Source of the DNA: Sphingomonadales bacterium
GTDB taxonomy: Bacteria > Pseudomonadota > Alphaproteobacteria > Sphingomonadales > Sphingomonadaceae
Direction of reading: 5' to 3'
DNA length: 64,000 bases
Assembly (NCBI GenBank): GCA_027491235.1
Contig: JAIXWO010000011.1
Location: 1 to 64,000 of the forward strand
The notes beneath the pieces are model-generated. The model saw only the letters and a list, made by a program, of their open reading frames with translations. It searched no databases and had not been told where the DNA came from. Position 1 is the stretch's first letter. Every line of letters starts with the position of its first letter. Below, in pieces: positions 19,563 through 29,659 of the stretch. The position numbers and the translations under genes are program-made.

Positions 19563-20155
19563 TTTGCGGCCTTCTTAAGCGCCATGCGGACCAGCGCGTC
19601 GAACGTTGCACCGTCGCCCAGTTCGGCTTCGGCGGCAGCGACGGCAGCGTTGGCTTCTGCGGGCTTAAAGCCAAGGCCGGTCAGTGCGGACGCCGCATCT
19701 GCCGCATGGCCTGTGGCGGCCACAGGTGCGGCGGCGGTCGGTCCAAGGGCAACGCCGCCGACCTTGTCTTTCAGTTCGCGCACGATGCGTTCGGCGAGCT
19801 TTGGCCCGACGCCATTGGCGCGGGAGACGGCCACCTTGTCCTGCCGCGCAACCGCCTGCGTCAGTTCATCCGGCCCAAGCGTGGAGAGGATCGACAGCGC
19901 AACTTTGCCGCCGACGCCCTGTACGCCCGTGAGTAGGCGAAACCACTCCCGCTCCCCCGGATTTCCAAACCCGAACAGCGTCATGGAGTCTTCGCGCACC
20001 TGCAATTCGGTCAGCAGCATCACTTGCCCCCCAACGGGGCCAATCGCGGTCAAGGTGCGGCTGGAGGCCAGCACGAGATAGCCGACGCCATTCACGTCGA
20101 GCACGGCGTGGTCAGCAGCGCTTTCGACAAGCGTTCCGGTCAGGCGAGCAATCAT
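19559..20155 (-). CDS. ruvA: Holliday junction-binding protein RuvA
   Basis: 198 residues. N-terminal OB fold ([26 protein letters not shown], in part), central helix-hairpin-helix repeats ([32 protein letters not shown]), a flexible linker rich in Ala, and the C-terminal RuvB-contact domain ([20 protein letters not shown]). It acts as a tetramer on four-way junctions. Confidence 0.97.
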   Translation of the reverse strand: MIARLTGTLVESAADHAVLDVNGVGYLVLASSRTLTAIGPVGGQVMLLTELQVREDSMTLFGFGNPGEREWFRLLTGVQGVGGKVALSILSTLGPDELTQAVARQDKVAVSRANGVGPKLAERIVRELKDKVGGVALGPTAAAPVAATGHAADAASALTGLGFKPAEANAAVAAAEAELGDGATFDALVRMALKKAAK

Positions 20156-20202
20156 GTTTGTTCCTTAACCGTTCTCATACGGCCAAGTCGAGAGGGGAGT
20201 GA

Positions 20203-20688
20203 TCAGCCAAGCCGGCGGGCGCTGGCGACATGATGCGCGTGGGTGATGGCAACCGCCAACGCGTCTGCCGCGTCGCTGCCCGCGATCTTCGCGCCGGGCA
20301 ACAGGCGGCTGACCATGGCATGGACCTGCGCCTTGTCCGCATTGCCGACCCCGACGACAGCCTTTTTGACGAGCCGTGCGGCATATTCGCCGACATCCAT
20401 GCCCGTCCGCGCCGCCGCCAGCAGGATGACGCCGCGCGCTTGGCCCAGCTTGAGCGTCGATTGCGGATTGGAATTGACGAACACTTCCTCCACCGCCGCG
20501 CCATCGGGCCGGTGGGTGAGCATCAGGTCGGTCAGCGCGCGGTCCAGCTCCAGCAGGCGCGCGGGCAGGGCCTGCTTGGGATTGGTCGAAATCTGGCCAT
20601 TTGCCAAATGCGACAGCCTGTTGCCTTCTGCGGAGATCAGCCCCCAGCCGGTCGTGCCGAGGCCGGGGTCAAGGCCAAGAATGATCAC
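20203..20688 (-). CDS. ruvC: Holliday junction resolvase RuvC
   Basis: 161 residues from a GTG start at 20688, confirmed by the universal N-terminus [15 protein letters not shown] with catalytic Asp7. Further acidic residues lie in AAVEEVFVN and [16 protein letters not shown]. The start overlaps the stop of the DUF559 gene by 4 bases (GTGA), so translation of ruvC may now depend on that gene; a GC-rich repeat precedes the start instead of a clear Shine-Dalgarno. Confidence 0.97.
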   Translation of the reverse strand: MIILGLDPGLGTTGWGLISAEGNRLSHLANGQISTNPKQALPARLLELDRALTDLMLTHRPDGAAVEEVFVNSNPQSTLKLGQARGVILLAAARTGMDVGEYAARLVKKAVVGVGNADKAQVHAMVSRLLPGAKIAGSDAADALAVAITHAHHVASARRLG

Positions 20689-21089
20689 TTAAAGCCCCTC
20701 CCCTTTAGGGGAGGGGTTGGGGTGGGGCCGGGTCCCGGCCAACGGTCGGGGAGGGATTGCAGCCGGGAGAGGATCTGTTCGAGCACGCCTGTAACGTTGG
20801 CACCAACGTCCCTGTTTGTAAAACGAAGCACGTCAAAGCCTTCTGCGCGGAGCGTCATATCCCTTTTATCGTCTTGTGGGATTTTGTGAGTGTCGCCATC
20901 GACCTCAATCACGAGGCCTTTGGTGGGGCAGAAGAAGTCGACAATGAAATTGCCGATCACATGTTGGCGCCGGAACTTGAAGCTGCCGAGCTGAGAACGG
21001 CTGAGATGTTTCCAGAGGATTTTTTCAAAAGGTGTGGGGCTGTTTCTGAGTTCGCTGGCACGCTGCGACATTTCAGAAGGTTGCACCAT
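20685..21089 (-). CDS. DUF559 protein (Vsr-like endonuclease fold)
   Basis: 134 residues from ATG 21089; a GTG at 21098 or ATG at 21071 are alternatives. The DUF559 core is clear: [62 protein letters not shown]. This is the PD-(D/E)xK arrangement of very-short-patch-repair-type nucleases, with Asp and Glu in the FIVDFF and IEVDG strands. The last ~15 residues ([12 protein letters not shown]) are encoded by a GC-rich palindromic repeat, not by a conserved domain. The gene fills the yebC-ruvC gap and is bracketed by that repeat at both ends. Activity is inferred from the fold only. Confidence 0.87.
   Translation of the reverse strand: MVQPSEMSQRASELRNSPTPFEKILWKHLSRSQLGSFKFRRQHVIGNFIVDFFCPTKGLVIEVDGDTHKIPQDDKRDMTLRAEGFDVLRFTNRDVGANVTGVLEQILSRLQSLPDRWPGPGPTPTPPLKGRGFK
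20691..20728. repeat. GC-rich inverted repeat, left flank of the DUF559 unit
   Basis: About 37 bases beginning AAAGCCCCTCCCC, containing a CCCCTCCCC/GGGGAGGGG-type hairpin and ending GGTTGGGGTGGGG. It matches the complement of 21092-21128 at roughly 32 of 37 positions by eye. It also codes for the C-terminus of the DUF559 protein and starts 3 bases from the ruvC start codon. Confidence 0.8.
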
Positions 21090-21091
21090 CG

Positions 21092-21128
21092 TCCCCACCC
21101 CAACCCCTCCCCTAGAGGAGAGGGGCTC
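21092..21128. repeat. GC-rich inverted repeat, right flank of the DUF559 unit
   Basis: Inverted copy of the left repeat (CCCCACCCCAACCCC ... GAGAGGGGCTCT), lying just before the DUF559 start and 7 bases from the yebC stop codon. Confidence 0.8.
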
Positions 21129-21134
21129 TCTTTA

Positions 21135-21878
21135 TCAGCCCAGTTTCTCCATGATCTCGTCCGACACGTCGTAATTGCCCCAGACGGTCTGGACGTCGTC
21201 ATCGTCTTCCAGCGCGTCGATCATCTTCAGGAGCTTGCCGGCATCATCTTCGCTGACGGCGACCATGATGTTGGGCTTCCAGGCGAGCTTAACGCCTTCG
21301 GGATCACCAAGGGCACCTTCGAGCGCCTTCGCGACGGGGTGGAGGTTTTCAATCGAGGTCCAGATCGAGTGGCCATCTTCCGAAGACTCAACATCGTCGG
21401 CACCGGCTTCAAGCGCGGCTTCAAACACCTTGTCGGCATCGCCTGCGCCCGCGCCATATTCAATGAGACCCAGCCGGTCGAACCCGTGGCTCACGGACCC
21501 TGCCGTGCCAAGGTTGCCCCCGTTTTTGGAGAAAGCCGTGCGCACGTTGGTGGCGGTGCGGTTGCGGTTGTCGGTCAAGGCTTCGACGATGATCGCGGTG
21601 CCGCCGGGGCCATAGCCTTCATAGCGAATTTCTTCGTAGTTATCGCCGTCGGTGCCGCTCGCCTTGTCTATGGCTCGCTGGATATTGTCCTTGGGCATGG
21701 ACTGCGCGCGCGCCGCGAGCACGGCGGCACGCAAACGGGCGTTGGCGTCTGGATCAGGCAGGCCCATCTTGGCCGCGACGGTGATTTCGCGGGAGAGCTT
21801 CGAAAAGGCCGCAGACCGCTTTTTGTCCTGCGCGCCCTTGCGGTGCATGATGTTTTTGAATTTGGAATGACCTGCCAT
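21135..21878 (-). CDS. yebC: YebC/PmpR family protein
   Basis: 247 residues, the full family length, with the invariant start [21 protein letters not shown], quoted in part: [18 protein letters not shown]. Further family blocks are [20 protein letters not shown], seen at ~residues 85-105, and the acidic C-terminus ([17 protein letters not shown]). Members act as transcription or translation regulators; some relieve ribosome stalling at proline runs. Usually directly upstream of ruvCAB, as here except for the intervening DUF559 gene. Confidence 0.96.
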   Translation of the reverse strand: MAGHSKFKNIMHRKGAQDKKRSAAFSKLSREITVAAKMGLPDPDANARLRAAVLAARAQSMPKDNIQRAIDKASGTDGDNYEEIRYEGYGPGGTAIIVEALTDNRNRTATNVRTAFSKNGGNLGTAGSVSHGFDRLGLIEYGAGAGDADKVFEAALEAGADDVESSEDGHSIWTSIENLHPVAKALEGALGDPEGVKLAWKPNIMVAVSEDDAGKLLKMIDALEDDDDVQTVWGNYDVSDEIMEKLG

Positions 21879-21887
21879 ATCCGTAAC

Positions 21888-22208
21888 TTATCCCAATTTA
21901 ACTGCCGTGCCAGACGCGGTGACCATCAACATGGTGCCGCCTTGGCCCAGCGTTTCATAATCCAGATCGACACCGATCACGGCGTCTGCACCAAGCGCCT
22001 TGGCCTCGGCCTTCAGTTCGTCCAGCGCTGTGACCCGTGCGTCGCGCAGCGTCGATTCATAAGATCCCGAACGCCCGCCGACGATATCGCGAATCCCGGC
22101 GAACAGATCCTTGAAGATGTTCGCGCCGACAATCACTTCACCGGTCACAACGCCCAGATAGTCCTTCACCGGGCGTCCTTCGATCAACGTCGTGGTAGAA
22201 ACCAGCAT
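21888..22208 (-). CDS. YbjQ-family protein
   Basis: 106 residues; ribosome-binding site AAGGAGACG. The family blocks are visible: [49 protein letters not shown] and [18 protein letters not shown]. YbjQ proteins form small pentameric rings once proposed to bind heavy metals; the cellular role is not established. Same strand as yebC, 10 bases upstream. Confidence 0.92.
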   Translation of the reverse strand: MLVSTTTLIEGRPVKDYLGVVTGEVIVGANIFKDLFAGIRDIVGGRSGSYESTLRDARVTALDELKAEAKALGADAVIGVDLDYETLGQGGTMLMVTASGTAVKLG

Positions 22209-22270
22209 CGCACGTCTCCTTATGATGGATGCGTTGAATACCGGCGGGCCGCCCTTTGGTGCAAGACCGA

Positions 22271-22510
22271 TTAGGCGAGGCCGAGTGCTGCCTTGTAAGT
22301 GTCGAGAATCGCTTCCATTTCCGCGCGGTCATGGGCTTCCATCTTCCGCAGGCGGACGATTTGGCGCATGATCTTTGCGTCATAACCGCGGGCTTTGGCT
22401 TCGGAATAGACGTCCCGGATATCGTCCGCGATGCCCTTTTTCTCTTCTTCAAGGCGTTCAATACGCTCAATCAGCAGACGAAGTTCGTCCGCTGCGACAT
22501 TCTCACTCAT
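22271..22510 (-). CDS. DUF2312 (GapR-like) nucleoid protein
   Basis: 79 residues from ATG 22510 with GGAGAAC upstream; a longer version would cross a GC hairpin at 22534-22558. Almost wholly helical and charged: [60 protein letters not shown]. This matches DUF2312, whose Caulobacter member GapR binds AT-rich overtwisted DNA ahead of polymerases. Typical of alphaproteobacteria. Confidence 0.93.
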   Translation of the reverse strand: MSENVAADELRLLIERIERLEEEKKGIADDIRDVYSEAKARGYDAKIMRQIVRLRKMEAHDRAEMEAILDTYKAALGLA

Positions 22511-22591
22511 GATGTTCTCCGGTCGGGTGGATGCCCCGCGCCGTAGGCCAGCGCGGGGATTCACTCAAGGGCTGTCATGCCCGATTTCGTG

Positions 22592-24592
22592 TCAGGCCTT
22601 CGCCTTCAGGCTGTCGGCAACTTTCACGCCGTGGCGTTCCAGGGCTTCGACGATTTTGCCGGCACCTTCCAGATCACCCCAGAACATGGGGCCGCCGCGA
22701 TAGACGGGCCAGCCATAGCCATAGATCCAGACGACATCGATGTCCGATGCGCGCTGCGCCTTGCCTTCTTCGAGGATTTTATAGCCCTCATTGACCATGG
22801 GATAGAGTGTGCGTTCGATGATTTCCTGATCGGTAATCTCACGCTTGGCGAGATTGGATGTCGCCCGGAATTCTTCGATGATGGCGAGCGCTTCGGCACT
22901 GGGCGTGGCGTTGCGCTTCTCATCATAGTCGTAAAAGCCCTTGCCGTTCTTCTGGCCGAAGCGACCGGCAGCGCACAGGGCGTCGCGCAGTGTTTCGACG
23001 CGCGCTGGATCGCGGTGCCAGCCAATGTCGAGCCCGGCGAGATCCGCCATCTGGAATGGACCCATGGGCATGCCGAAGTCGGTGTGGACCTTGTCGATCT
23101 GGGCCGGTGTCGCGCCTTCCAGCAGCAGCTGGTTGGCCGGGTTCTGCCGCTGTGACAGCATCCGGTTGCCGATAAAGCCGTGGCAGACGCCCGCGACCAC
23201 AGCGACCTTCCCGATCTTCTTGGACAGCGCCATGACGGTTGCGAGCGCGTCGGGCGCGGTCGCATCGCCGCGGACAACTTCCAGCAGCTTCATTACATTG
23301 GCGGGGGAGAAGAAGTGCATGCCGAGCACATCGGCGGGCCGCTTGGTGGCCGCTGCAATCTCATTCACGTCGAGATAGGATGTGTTTGAGGCGAGGATAG
23401 CGCCCTGCTTCACGATTGCATCAAGTTTGCCGAACACATCCTTCTTGACGTCCATGCTTTCATAGACGGCTTCGATCACGAGGTCGCAATCGGCGAGGTC
23501 ATCAAAGCTCAGGCTGGGCGTGAGCAGGCCCATCATCGCTTCGACCTTGTCTGTCGTGAAGCGGCCCTTGGCAGCCGAGGCTTCGTAATTCTTGCGGATC
23601 ACGCCAACGCCACGGTCGAGCGCGTCCTGCGCCATTTCCACGATGGTGACAGGGATGCCCGCCGCCAAGAAGTTCATGCTGATGCCACCACCCATGGTGC
23701 CCGCGCCAATGACGCCGACCTTCTTGATGGCGCGCAGTTGTGTGTCTTTAGGCAAGCCATCGATCTTGGCGGCCTGACGCTCTGCAAAGAACATGTGGCG
23801 CTGTGCCGCAGACTGGCTGCCGCCCATGAGCTTCATGAACTCGGTGCGTTCAAACATCATGCCTTCTTCAAAGGGCAGGCGCGTGGCAGCTTCGACACAG
23901 GCAAGGTTGGCATAAGGCGCATCAAAGCCCTTCCACTTGCGGGCATTGGCGGCCTTCAGCTTTTCAATGGCGCCGATATCGCCCGTGATCGGGCGGTCGC
24001 GCGTAGGGCGTGGCCCCTTGGCGATGGCGCTCTGGGCAAAGGCGATGGCGTCGGCCGCGAGGCTGTCTTCACCGGCCAGTGCGTCAACCAGTCCCATCTC
24101 CTGAGCTTTGGCGGCGGGAAGCGGATCACCCGATGAGACCATCATGGCCGCCGCATCGATGCCGACAACGCGCGGCAGGCGCTGCGTGCCACCGGCACCC
24201 GGCAACAGGCCAAGCTTGACCTCGGGCACGCCGAGCTTTGCTGACGGGACCGCGACGCGGTAATGGCAAACGAGCGCGGTCTCGAGCCCGCCGCCAAGGG
24301 CTGTGCCATGGATCGCGGCGACAACCGGCTTGGGCGCCAGTTCGATCATGTTGAGGACGGCGTTGAAATCCGGGCCCTGCGGCGGCTTGCCGAATTCGGT
24401 AATGTCGGCGCCGGCGATGAAGGTCGCGCCATCGCAGCGCAGGACAATGGCCTTCACGCCATCATCGGCGATGCCGGCTTCAAAACTGTCCTTCAGGCCC
24501 TGACGGACATGCCAGCTCAGTGCATTGACGGGCGGGTTGTTGACGATGACGACAAGGACGTCGCCATGACGTTCGGTGGTTACGGATTGCAT
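22592..24592 (-). CDS. Bifunctional enoyl-CoA hydratase / 3-hydroxyacyl-CoA dehydrogenase
   Basis: 666 residues, FadB/FadJ architecture. The crotonase domain (1-~190) has the oxyanion segment IAGADITEF and both catalytic Glu residues (E104 in GGGLETAL, E124 in GVPEVKLG). The NAD domain starts at ~290 ([12 protein letters not shown], 294-303), followed by the 3HCDH C-terminal half ([24 protein letters not shown]). It carries out hydration and NAD-dependent oxidation in beta-oxidation. It is the last gene of a seven-gene run that starts at 30939, 15 bases after the beta-lactamase-fold gene. A fadJ or fadB name would be by similarity only. Confidence 0.95.
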   Translation of the reverse strand: MQSVTTERHGDVLVVIVNNPPVNALSWHVRQGLKDSFEAGIADDGVKAIVLRCDGATFIAGADITEFGKPPQGPDFNAVLNMIELAPKPVVAAIHGTALGGGLETALVCHYRVAVPSAKLGVPEVKLGLLPGAGGTQRLPRVVGIDAAAMMVSSGDPLPAAKAQEMGLVDALAGEDSLAADAIAFAQSAIAKGPRPTRDRPITGDIGAIEKLKAANARKWKGFDAPYANLACVEAATRLPFEEGMMFERTEFMKLMGGSQSAAQRHMFFAERQAAKIDGLPKDTQLRAIKKVGVIGAGTMGGGISMNFLAAGIPVTIVEMAQDALDRGVGVIRKNYEASAAKGRFTTDKVEAMMGLLTPSLSFDDLADCDLVIEAVYESMDVKKDVFGKLDAIVKQGAILASNTSYLDVNEIAAATKRPADVLGMHFFSPANVMKLLEVVRGDATAPDALATVMALSKKIGKVAVVAGVCHGFIGNRMLSQRQNPANQLLLEGATPAQIDKVHTDFGMPMGPFQMADLAGLDIGWHRDPARVETLRDALCAAGRFGQKNGKGFYDYDEKRNATPSAEALAIIEEFRATSNLAKREITDQEIIERTLYPMVNEGYKILEEGKAQRASDIDVVWIYGYGWPVYRGGPMFWGDLEGAGKIVEALERHGVKVADSLKAKA

Positions 24593-24607
24593 GTCAGGCT
24601 CCAGTTT

Positions 24608-25810
24608 CTAAGCGGCGAGCGCCGCGTACATCATCGTGCGGATTTCACGCCGGATGGGATAAGTGGTCGACGGCATCAACTGGGTCATGAAGACCATGGT
24701 GATGTGTTCAACCGGGTCGATCGTGAAGGCGGTTGAAAACATGCCGCCCCAGTAAAATTCGCCCTTTGATCCGGCGATTGTGGTCGCGGCCGGATCGATG
24801 TTGCAGGCAAAGCCAAGGCCAAAGCCGATGCCCGCATTTTCCACTTCGCTAAACAGCGATTTGGAATGCTGGGTCAGGTCACCCCCGCCGGGCAGATGGT
24901 TCGCCGTCATCAGGTCCAGCGTCTTGGGGCCGATGATCTGCTGGCCATCAAGCGCACCACCGTTGAGGAGCATCCGGCAAAAGCGGTGATAATCGGAAAC
25001 CGTTGAGGCGAGACCGCCGCCGCCGGAATCGAACTTGCGCGGCCGTGCCCAGCCGCTCTCGGCGCCGGGCTTGTCGAACGGCTTCATCTTTTCCACCGGG
25101 TGCCAGACATAGGCAGGCGGAATGCGATGGGCTTTGTCTGCAGGAACAAGGAACGTTGTATCGTGCATCTCCAATGGGCCGAAGATGTTCTTCTGGAAAT
25201 AGTCGCCGAGTGACATGCCGGAAATGCGCGCGACGATGATGCCGACGAGGTCGGTCGCGAGCGAATAATGCCAGCCTGTCCCGGGATCAAATTCCAGCGG
25301 GATGTTCTTTAGGATGTTGACGACGTCATCATTGTCAAACTTTGACCAGTTTTCGACATCTGACTTGCGGTAAGCCGCGTCGACGTTGCTCATTTCCTGA
25401 AAGCCGTAGGTGAAGCCGGCGGTGTGCCGCAGCAGATCAACAACCCGCAGTGGTGAGGCCAGCGGACGGGTCATGAACGGCGTGTTGCCGCCCCCGCCCA
25501 CGAACACACCCAGATCCTTGAACTCAGGAATGTAGGTCGCCACCGGATCCGACAGCGCGATCAGACCCTGCTCCACGAGTTGCATCAGCGCGATGGAGGT
25601 GACCGGCTTCGTCATGGACGCAATGCGGAAGATTGCATCCTGTTCTACGCCGGAGTTCCAAAGATAGGCAATTTCATCGCCGCGCCCGATCAGGAGCGAC
25701 GCATGGGGCAGCAGACCTGTATCCAGATACTTCTTCTGGATGAACGTGCCGATGCGGTCGAGGCGGTCGGGCAGGAAGCCGAGTTCAGTCGGGTTGATCG
25801 CCTGCAACAT
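24608..25810 (-). CDS. Beta-lactamase-fold serine hydrolase
   Basis: 400 residues from ATG 25810 ([12 protein letters not shown]), one base after the SDR stop; longer versions would run into that gene. Class C-type serine hydrolase fold with nucleophile motif SMTK at 65-68, a Tyr-containing second motif near HTAGFTYGF, and [11 protein letters not shown]. No signal peptide, so it is probably cytoplasmic and an esterase/lactonase-like member rather than an antibiotic beta-lactamase. Its position between an SDR and a beta-oxidation enzyme suggests hydrolysis of an ester or lactone intermediate; substrate unknown. Confidence 0.92.
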   Translation of the reverse strand: MLQAINPTELGFLPDRLDRIGTFIQKKYLDTGLLPHASLLIGRGDEIAYLWNSGVEQDAIFRIASMTKPVTSIALMQLVEQGLIALSDPVATYIPEFKDLGVFVGGGGNTPFMTRPLASPLRVVDLLRHTAGFTYGFQEMSNVDAAYRKSDVENWSKFDNDDVVNILKNIPLEFDPGTGWHYSLATDLVGIIVARISGMSLGDYFQKNIFGPLEMHDTTFLVPADKAHRIPPAYVWHPVEKMKPFDKPGAESGWARPRKFDSGGGGLASTVSDYHRFCRMLLNGGALDGQQIIGPKTLDLMTANHLPGGGDLTQHSKSLFSEVENAGIGFGLGFACNIDPAATTIAGSKGEFYWGGMFSTAFTIDPVEHITMVFMTQLMPSTTYPIRREIRTMMYAALAA

Positions 25811-25811
25811 A

Positions 25812-26615
25812 TCAGACCGCGGTCTGACCGGTGAGCTGACGCGTGACGGGGTGCGAGCTGGAGAGCCCACCATCCACGGCAATCGCCTGCCCGTTGACAT
25901 AGCTCGCCTGATCAGAGGCCAAGAACAGGGCGACATTGGCCAACTCGTCCGGCTGAGCGGCGCGGCGCAGCGGGTTCAGGCGGCCCACTTTGTGCATCAC
26001 ATCCTTGTCGCGCGCATAGTCGAAGGTCGGCTTGGTCATGCCGGTTTCGGTCAGGCCGGGGCAGATCGCGTTCACGCGCACGCCGGTTTCCGACATCTGC
26101 TGGGCTGAGACCATGGCGAGATTGATGACGCCTGCCTTGGACGCGGAATAGGCAGGGCCACCGGCGCCGGAGCGGATGCCCGCGACGCTGGCCGTTAGGA
26201 TGATCGAGCCACCCTTGCCGCCGTCCATCATCGCCTGGCCTGCATGCTTCACCATCAGCCAAGGGCCGATGAGGTTGACGCGCAGGATTTCCGACCATTC
26301 TTCTGGTGTCAGATCAAAGATGCCGGCCATGCCGCCGGAAATGCCGGCATTTGCAAAGGCGACGTGGAGGTCGCCATAGGTTTCAATCGCTGTCTTCACG
26401 ATCTTTTGGACGTCGGCCTCGACGCCAGCGTCGATCTGGAGCGCGGTCGCAGAGCCGCCCGCATCCTTCACCATCTGGGCTGTTTCGTGAACAGCTTCGG
26501 TCTTATCGCCCAGAACGAGCTTTGCGCCTTCGGCTGCAAAACGCAGCGCAGACGCGCGGCCAATGCCTGAACCGGCCCCTGTGATGATGGCAACTTTGCC
26601 TGCAAGTGCGCTCAT
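25812..26615 (-). CDS. Short-chain dehydrogenase/reductase (SDR)
   Basis: 267 residues from ATG 26615 with GGGAG 8 bases upstream. Rossmann motif [11 protein letters not shown] at FANAGISGG, catalytic Ser in [11 protein letters not shown] and Tyr/Lys in YSASKAG, and the C-terminal PG motif ([12 protein letters not shown]). Acts on an unknown hydroxy/keto substrate, probably with NAD(H) given the acidic residue in LVLGDKTE. Part of the 22592-30939 run. Confidence 0.93.
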   Translation of the reverse strand: MSALAGKVAIITGAGSGIGRASALRFAAEGAKLVLGDKTEAVHETAQMVKDAGGSATALQIDAGVEADVQKIVKTAIETYGDLHVAFANAGISGGMAGIFDLTPEEWSEILRVNLIGPWLMVKHAGQAMMDGGKGGSIILTASVAGIRSGAGGPAYSASKAGVINLAMVSAQQMSETGVRVNAICPGLTETGMTKPTFDYARDKDVMHKVGRLNPLRRAAQPDELANVALFLASDQASYVNGQAIAVDGGLSSSHPVTRQLTGQTAV

Positions 26616-26640
26616 ATCATTTACTCCCATCCGTTTGTGT

Positions 26641-26686
26641 CGAGCGAAGTCGAGACAGCCAGCCAAACATCCCTCGACTTCGCTCG
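26641..26686. repeat. REP-like palindrome (CGAGCGAAGTCGAG family)
   Basis: A perfect 14-base inverted repeat (26641-26654 and 26673-26686) with an 18-base spacer, lying between two SDR genes of the same operon. This CGAGCGAAGTCGAG type recurs in many sphingomonad genomes as I recall. Confidence 0.8.
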
Positions 26687-26705
26687 GGACGAGCGGTGTT
26701 TAGAT

Positions 26706-27479
26706 TTATCCGCCGCTAATCGTCTGGCCGCCGTCGATGACGAAGGTCTGGCCCGTGGTGAATGCCCCGGCGCGCGAGGCGAGGAATACGGCCGCGCCTG
26801 CAATTTCTTCCGGCTCGCCGATGCGGCGCAGCGGGGACCGTGCGGTGGACCGGGCCAAGGTGTCCGGATTTTCCCACAGCGCCTTGGCAAAGTCGGTGCG
26901 GATCAGGCCCGGCGCGATACAGTTCACCCGCACGCCCTTTGGCCCATATTCGTCCGCCATGTTCCGCGCCATTTGCATGTCGGCGGCTTTGGAGATGCAA
27001 TAGGCGCCAATGACGGTCGAGCCCTTGAGCCCGCCGATGGACGACACGATTGTGACGGAGCCTTCGCCGCGCTCCATCATTTCCGGCGCGACCATGTTGA
27101 TCAGCCAGTGGTTGGACAGGATGTTGTTGTCCATGATCTTGCGGAATTGATCATCCGCGATCCCGGCAGCAGGACCATAATAAGGGTTGGACGCGGCGTT
27201 ACAGACAAGCGCTGTCACTTTGCCAAAGACCTTGCGCGTTTCATCGACAAGGTTCTGAAGCGCGTCCTTCGCCGAAATGTTGGCGGCCACGGCAATGGCG
27301 GTGCCTGCACCATGTCGGGCATTGATTTCGGCGGCCACTGCATCGCAGGCATCCTGCTTGCGGCTGGAAATGACCACCTTTGCGCCGTGCACGGCCATTT
27401 CCTCGGCAATGGCCTTGCCAATCCCGCGTGACGAGCCCGTGATGAGCGCGACTTGTCCGGTCATGTCAAACAGCGACAT
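26706..27479 (-). CDS. Short-chain dehydrogenase/reductase (SDR)
   Basis: 257 residues. TGSSRGIG cofactor loop followed by SSRKQD, whose Arg/Lys favour NADP; catalytic Ser in VSSIGGLKG and Tyr/Lys in YCISKAA. The usual NNAG is CNAASN. The C-terminus has DGGQTISGG. Separated from the upstream kinase-like gene by 18 bases; reaction not known, but it is probably a step of the pathway encoded around it. Confidence 0.93.
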   Translation of the reverse strand: MSLFDMTGQVALITGSSRGIGKAIAEEMAVHGAKVVISSRKQDACDAVAAEINARHGAGTAIAVAANISAKDALQNLVDETRKVFGKVTALVCNAASNPYYGPAAGIADDQFRKIMDNNILSNHWLINMVAPEMMERGEGSVTIVSSIGGLKGSTVIGAYCISKAADMQMARNMADEYGPKGVRVNCIAPGLIRTDFAKALWENPDTLARSTARSPLRRIGEPEEIAGAAVFLASRAGAFTTGQTFVIDGGQTISGG

Positions 27480-27497
27480 GGCTCTCTCCTTTTATCG

Positions 27498-28574
27498 TTA
27501 TTTAGCGCCTGCTTTGACAGCGAAATCCCAAGCTGCTTCGGCCAGCGGCAACACACGTTCCGACATGGTTTTGGCATGCGCGGAATTGGCCGTGCCGTCG
27601 ATGACGCGTTTCTTGATGCCCTGAATGATGCCCGCCAGACGGAAGAAGTTATAGGCGAAGTACCAGTTCATATCCGGCACCCCGTCGCGTCCTGTGGCCG
27701 CGCAATAGCGTTCCACCATCTCGTCGAGTTCAGGGATGCCAAGTGCCTTGCGGTCCAGGTCCTGCACACCGGAACGGCCGCCATTGTCCGTCACCCACGC
27801 CATGGCGACATAGGTGAAGTCGGACAAAGGATCGCCCAGCGTCGACAATTCCCAGTCGAGCACCGCAATCACCTTGGCCTCTTCAGGCGCGAAGATCATG
27901 TTGTCGATGCGGTAGTCCCCATGGACCACCGAAGTGCGCGTCTGTTCAGGCAGGGTCGCGGGCAGCCATTCGATGAGGCGTTCCATCACCGGCATATGTT
28001 CGGTTTCGGACAGCCGGTATTGTTTGGTCCACCGGTCAACCTGACGGCCGAAATAATTGCCGGGCTTGCCGAAATCGCTGAGGCTCGCTGACTCGATTCT
28101 GGTGTTGTGCAGCTCGGCCAGCGTATCGATCATCGCATTGTAAGTCGCGCGTCGGAATTCGGGCGTTGCACCTGGCATGGCGCCATCCCAGATCGTTCGA
28201 CCTTCCACCATGCTCATGACATAGAACCAGCTGCCGATTACGCTGTCATCGGTGCACAGGCCATAAGGCTTAGCCACCGGAAATCCGGTGGGGTGAAGCC
28301 CTGCGATCACCTTAAATTCACGGTCCACCGCATGGGCGCTGGGCAGCAACTGGCCAAGCGGCTTGCGGCGCAGCACGTAAGACCCGCTCTTCGCATTGAT
28401 GCGATAGGTCGGGTTGGATTGGCCGCCGGCGAATTTGAAGACCTCTAGCGGACCTTCAAATCCGGCAACGTTCTCCGTCATCCACGCCGTCAGCTTTGCC
28501 TCATCCAGTGCGTCGACGCCCTCTGCCTTGGTCACGCCCGAAAAGGCGGTCTGTGCATCCATCGCTTCGGTCAT
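27498..28574 (-). CDS. APH-fold kinase, ACAD10/11 N-domain-like
   Basis: 358 residues of the phosphotransferase (APH/choline-kinase) fold. ATP-site start GGQSNPTYRI (50-59), Lys region YVLRRKPLGQLLPSAH, catalytic loop HGDYRIDNMIF with H218, D220 and N225, and metal Asp240 in VLDWELSTLGDPL. This subfamily is the stand-alone form of the kinase domain fused to acyl-CoA dehydrogenase in animal ACAD10/ACAD11, and resembles LvaA of levulinate catabolism; both phosphorylate 4-hydroxyacyl-CoA. The start overlaps the Zn-alcohol dehydrogenase stop by 4 bases, and the acyl-CoA dehydrogenase partner is two genes upstream. Substrate assignment is inference. Confidence 0.92.
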   Translation of the reverse strand: MTEAMDAQTAFSGVTKAEGVDALDEAKLTAWMTENVAGFEGPLEVFKFAGGQSNPTYRINAKSGSYVLRRKPLGQLLPSAHAVDREFKVIAGLHPTGFPVAKPYGLCTDDSVIGSWFYVMSMVEGRTIWDGAMPGATPEFRRATYNAMIDTLAELHNTRIESASLSDFGKPGNYFGRQVDRWTKQYRLSETEHMPVMERLIEWLPATLPEQTRTSVVHGDYRIDNMIFAPEEAKVIAVLDWELSTLGDPLSDFTYVAMAWVTDNGGRSGVQDLDRKALGIPELDEMVERYCAATGRDGVPDMNWYFAYNFFRLAGIIQGIKKRVIDGTANSAHAKTMSERVLPLAEAAWDFAVKAGAK

Positions 28575-29659
28575 TGATCAAATACGATCACGCTTCTTGC
28601 GGAATCGCCCTTCTTCATCTTTTCAAAGCCGTCATTGATGCCGGAAAGCGGAATGGTTTCCGCAATGATGCTGTCGAGATCGAGCAGGCCGCGCAGGTAG
28701 AAATCAACCAGACGCGGGATGTCCACGGGGAAGCGGTTGCCGCCCATGATTGCCCCCTGAAGCTTCTTGCCCGACAACAGATCCATCGCGGACAGGCCGA
28801 CCTTTTCAGCCAGCGGCATCATGCCGAGGATGGTGGCCGTACCACCGCGCCGCAGCACGCTGACGGCCAGATTGGCGGAGGCTGGACGCCCAACCGCTTC
28901 AATCGCATGGTCAACGCCGCCCTTGGTCATGTCGATGATCTGAGCAGCGGCGCCTTCGGCCGTCGCGTCGATCACGTCGGTTGCCCCAAGCTTAAGCGCA
29001 AGCGCCCGCTTTTCAGGGATGGGGTCGGCCGCAATGATGCGTCCAGCACCCGCAATCTTCGCGGCGTTGATGGTGGCCAAGCCCACGCCGCCACAGCCGA
29101 CGACTGTCACGGTTTCACCCGGCGTCAGTTTGCAGGCGTTGAAGATGGCGCCCGCACCCGTTGTCACAGCGCAGCCGATGACGGCTGCACGGTCCAGCGG
29201 CATGTCCGGATCAATCTTCACACAGGCATGTTCGTGGATGAGCATCTGTTCGGCAAAGGCCGACAGGTTGAGCATCTGGTTGACCACCGAACCGTCCGCA
29301 CGGCTCAGGCGCGGTGCATCTTTCGGGCTGCGACGCGTTTCCCCGCCAAGGCAGAGCGACATCCGGCCAGTGACGCAATACTCGCAATGTCCGCAGAAGG
29401 CCGACAGGCAGGTGACGACAGCATCGCCGACCTTGACGGTGCGGACTTCGCTGCCGACGGCTTCGACAATCCCTGCGGCTTCATGGCCGGGAACAGCGGG
29501 AAGCGGATGCGGATAAGCGCCGTCGATGAAGTGAAGGTCCGAATGGCACAGCCCGCAGGCGGCCGTCCGGATCAGGACTTCGTGCGGGCCGGGATTGGAG
29601 ATCGAAAGCTCTTCGATCTCCAACGGGCTACCCGGCTGGATGAGGACCGCGGCCTTCAT
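28571..29659 (-). CDS. Zinc-dependent alcohol dehydrogenase (MDR family)
   Basis: 362 residues. Catalytic zinc ligands C38 (CGLCHSD) and H59-E60 (PGHEAAG); structural zinc cysteines at 89, 92, 95 and 103 (FCGHCEYC...SLC). NAD site [18 protein letters not shown] following strand two contains the Asp typical of NAD preference. Full-length class III/Rxyl-type member. 4-base ATGA overlaps on both sides couple it to the acyl-CoA dehydrogenase upstream and the kinase downstream. Probably oxidises an alcohol produced from the operon's substrate. Confidence 0.94.
   Translation of the reverse strand: MKAAVLIQPGSPLEIEELSISNPGPHEVLIRTAACGLCHSDLHFIDGAYPHPLPAVPGHEAAGIVEAVGSEVRTVKVGDAVVTCLSAFCGHCEYCVTGRMSLCLGGETRRSPKDAPRLSRADGSVVNQMLNLSAFAEQMLIHEHACVKIDPDMPLDRAAVIGCAVTTGAGAIFNACKLTPGETVTVVGCGGVGLATINAAKIAGAGRIIAADPIPEKRALALKLGATDVIDATAEGAAAQIIDMTKGGVDHAIEAVGRPASANLAVSVLRRGGTATILGMMPLAEKVGLSAMDLLSGKKLQGAIMGGNRFPVDIPRLVDFYLRGLLDLDSIIAETIPLSGINDGFEKMKKGDSARSVIVFDQ

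Noticed and set aside
20691-20728. DUF559 C-terminal [12 protein letters not shown] as a functional motif
   Set aside because: It is the translated repeat and reappears in noncoding DNA between hslU and hslV, so it is not protein conservation.
20757-22274. Long plus-strand open frame across DUF559, yebC and the YbjQ gene
   Set aside because: It crosses three recognised genes on the other strand and has no recognisable protein; a compositional shadow.
22534-22558. GC hairpin upstream of the DUF2312 gene as a terminator of the long acyl-CoA operon
   Set aside because: A 7-bp stem is present, but no T-run follows on the minus strand, so termination is not supported.
24608-25810. Antibiotic-resistance beta-lactamase
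   Set aside because: The fold fits class C-type serine hydrolases, but there is no signal peptide and the gene sits in an acyl-CoA operon, so an esterase/lactonase role is more likely.
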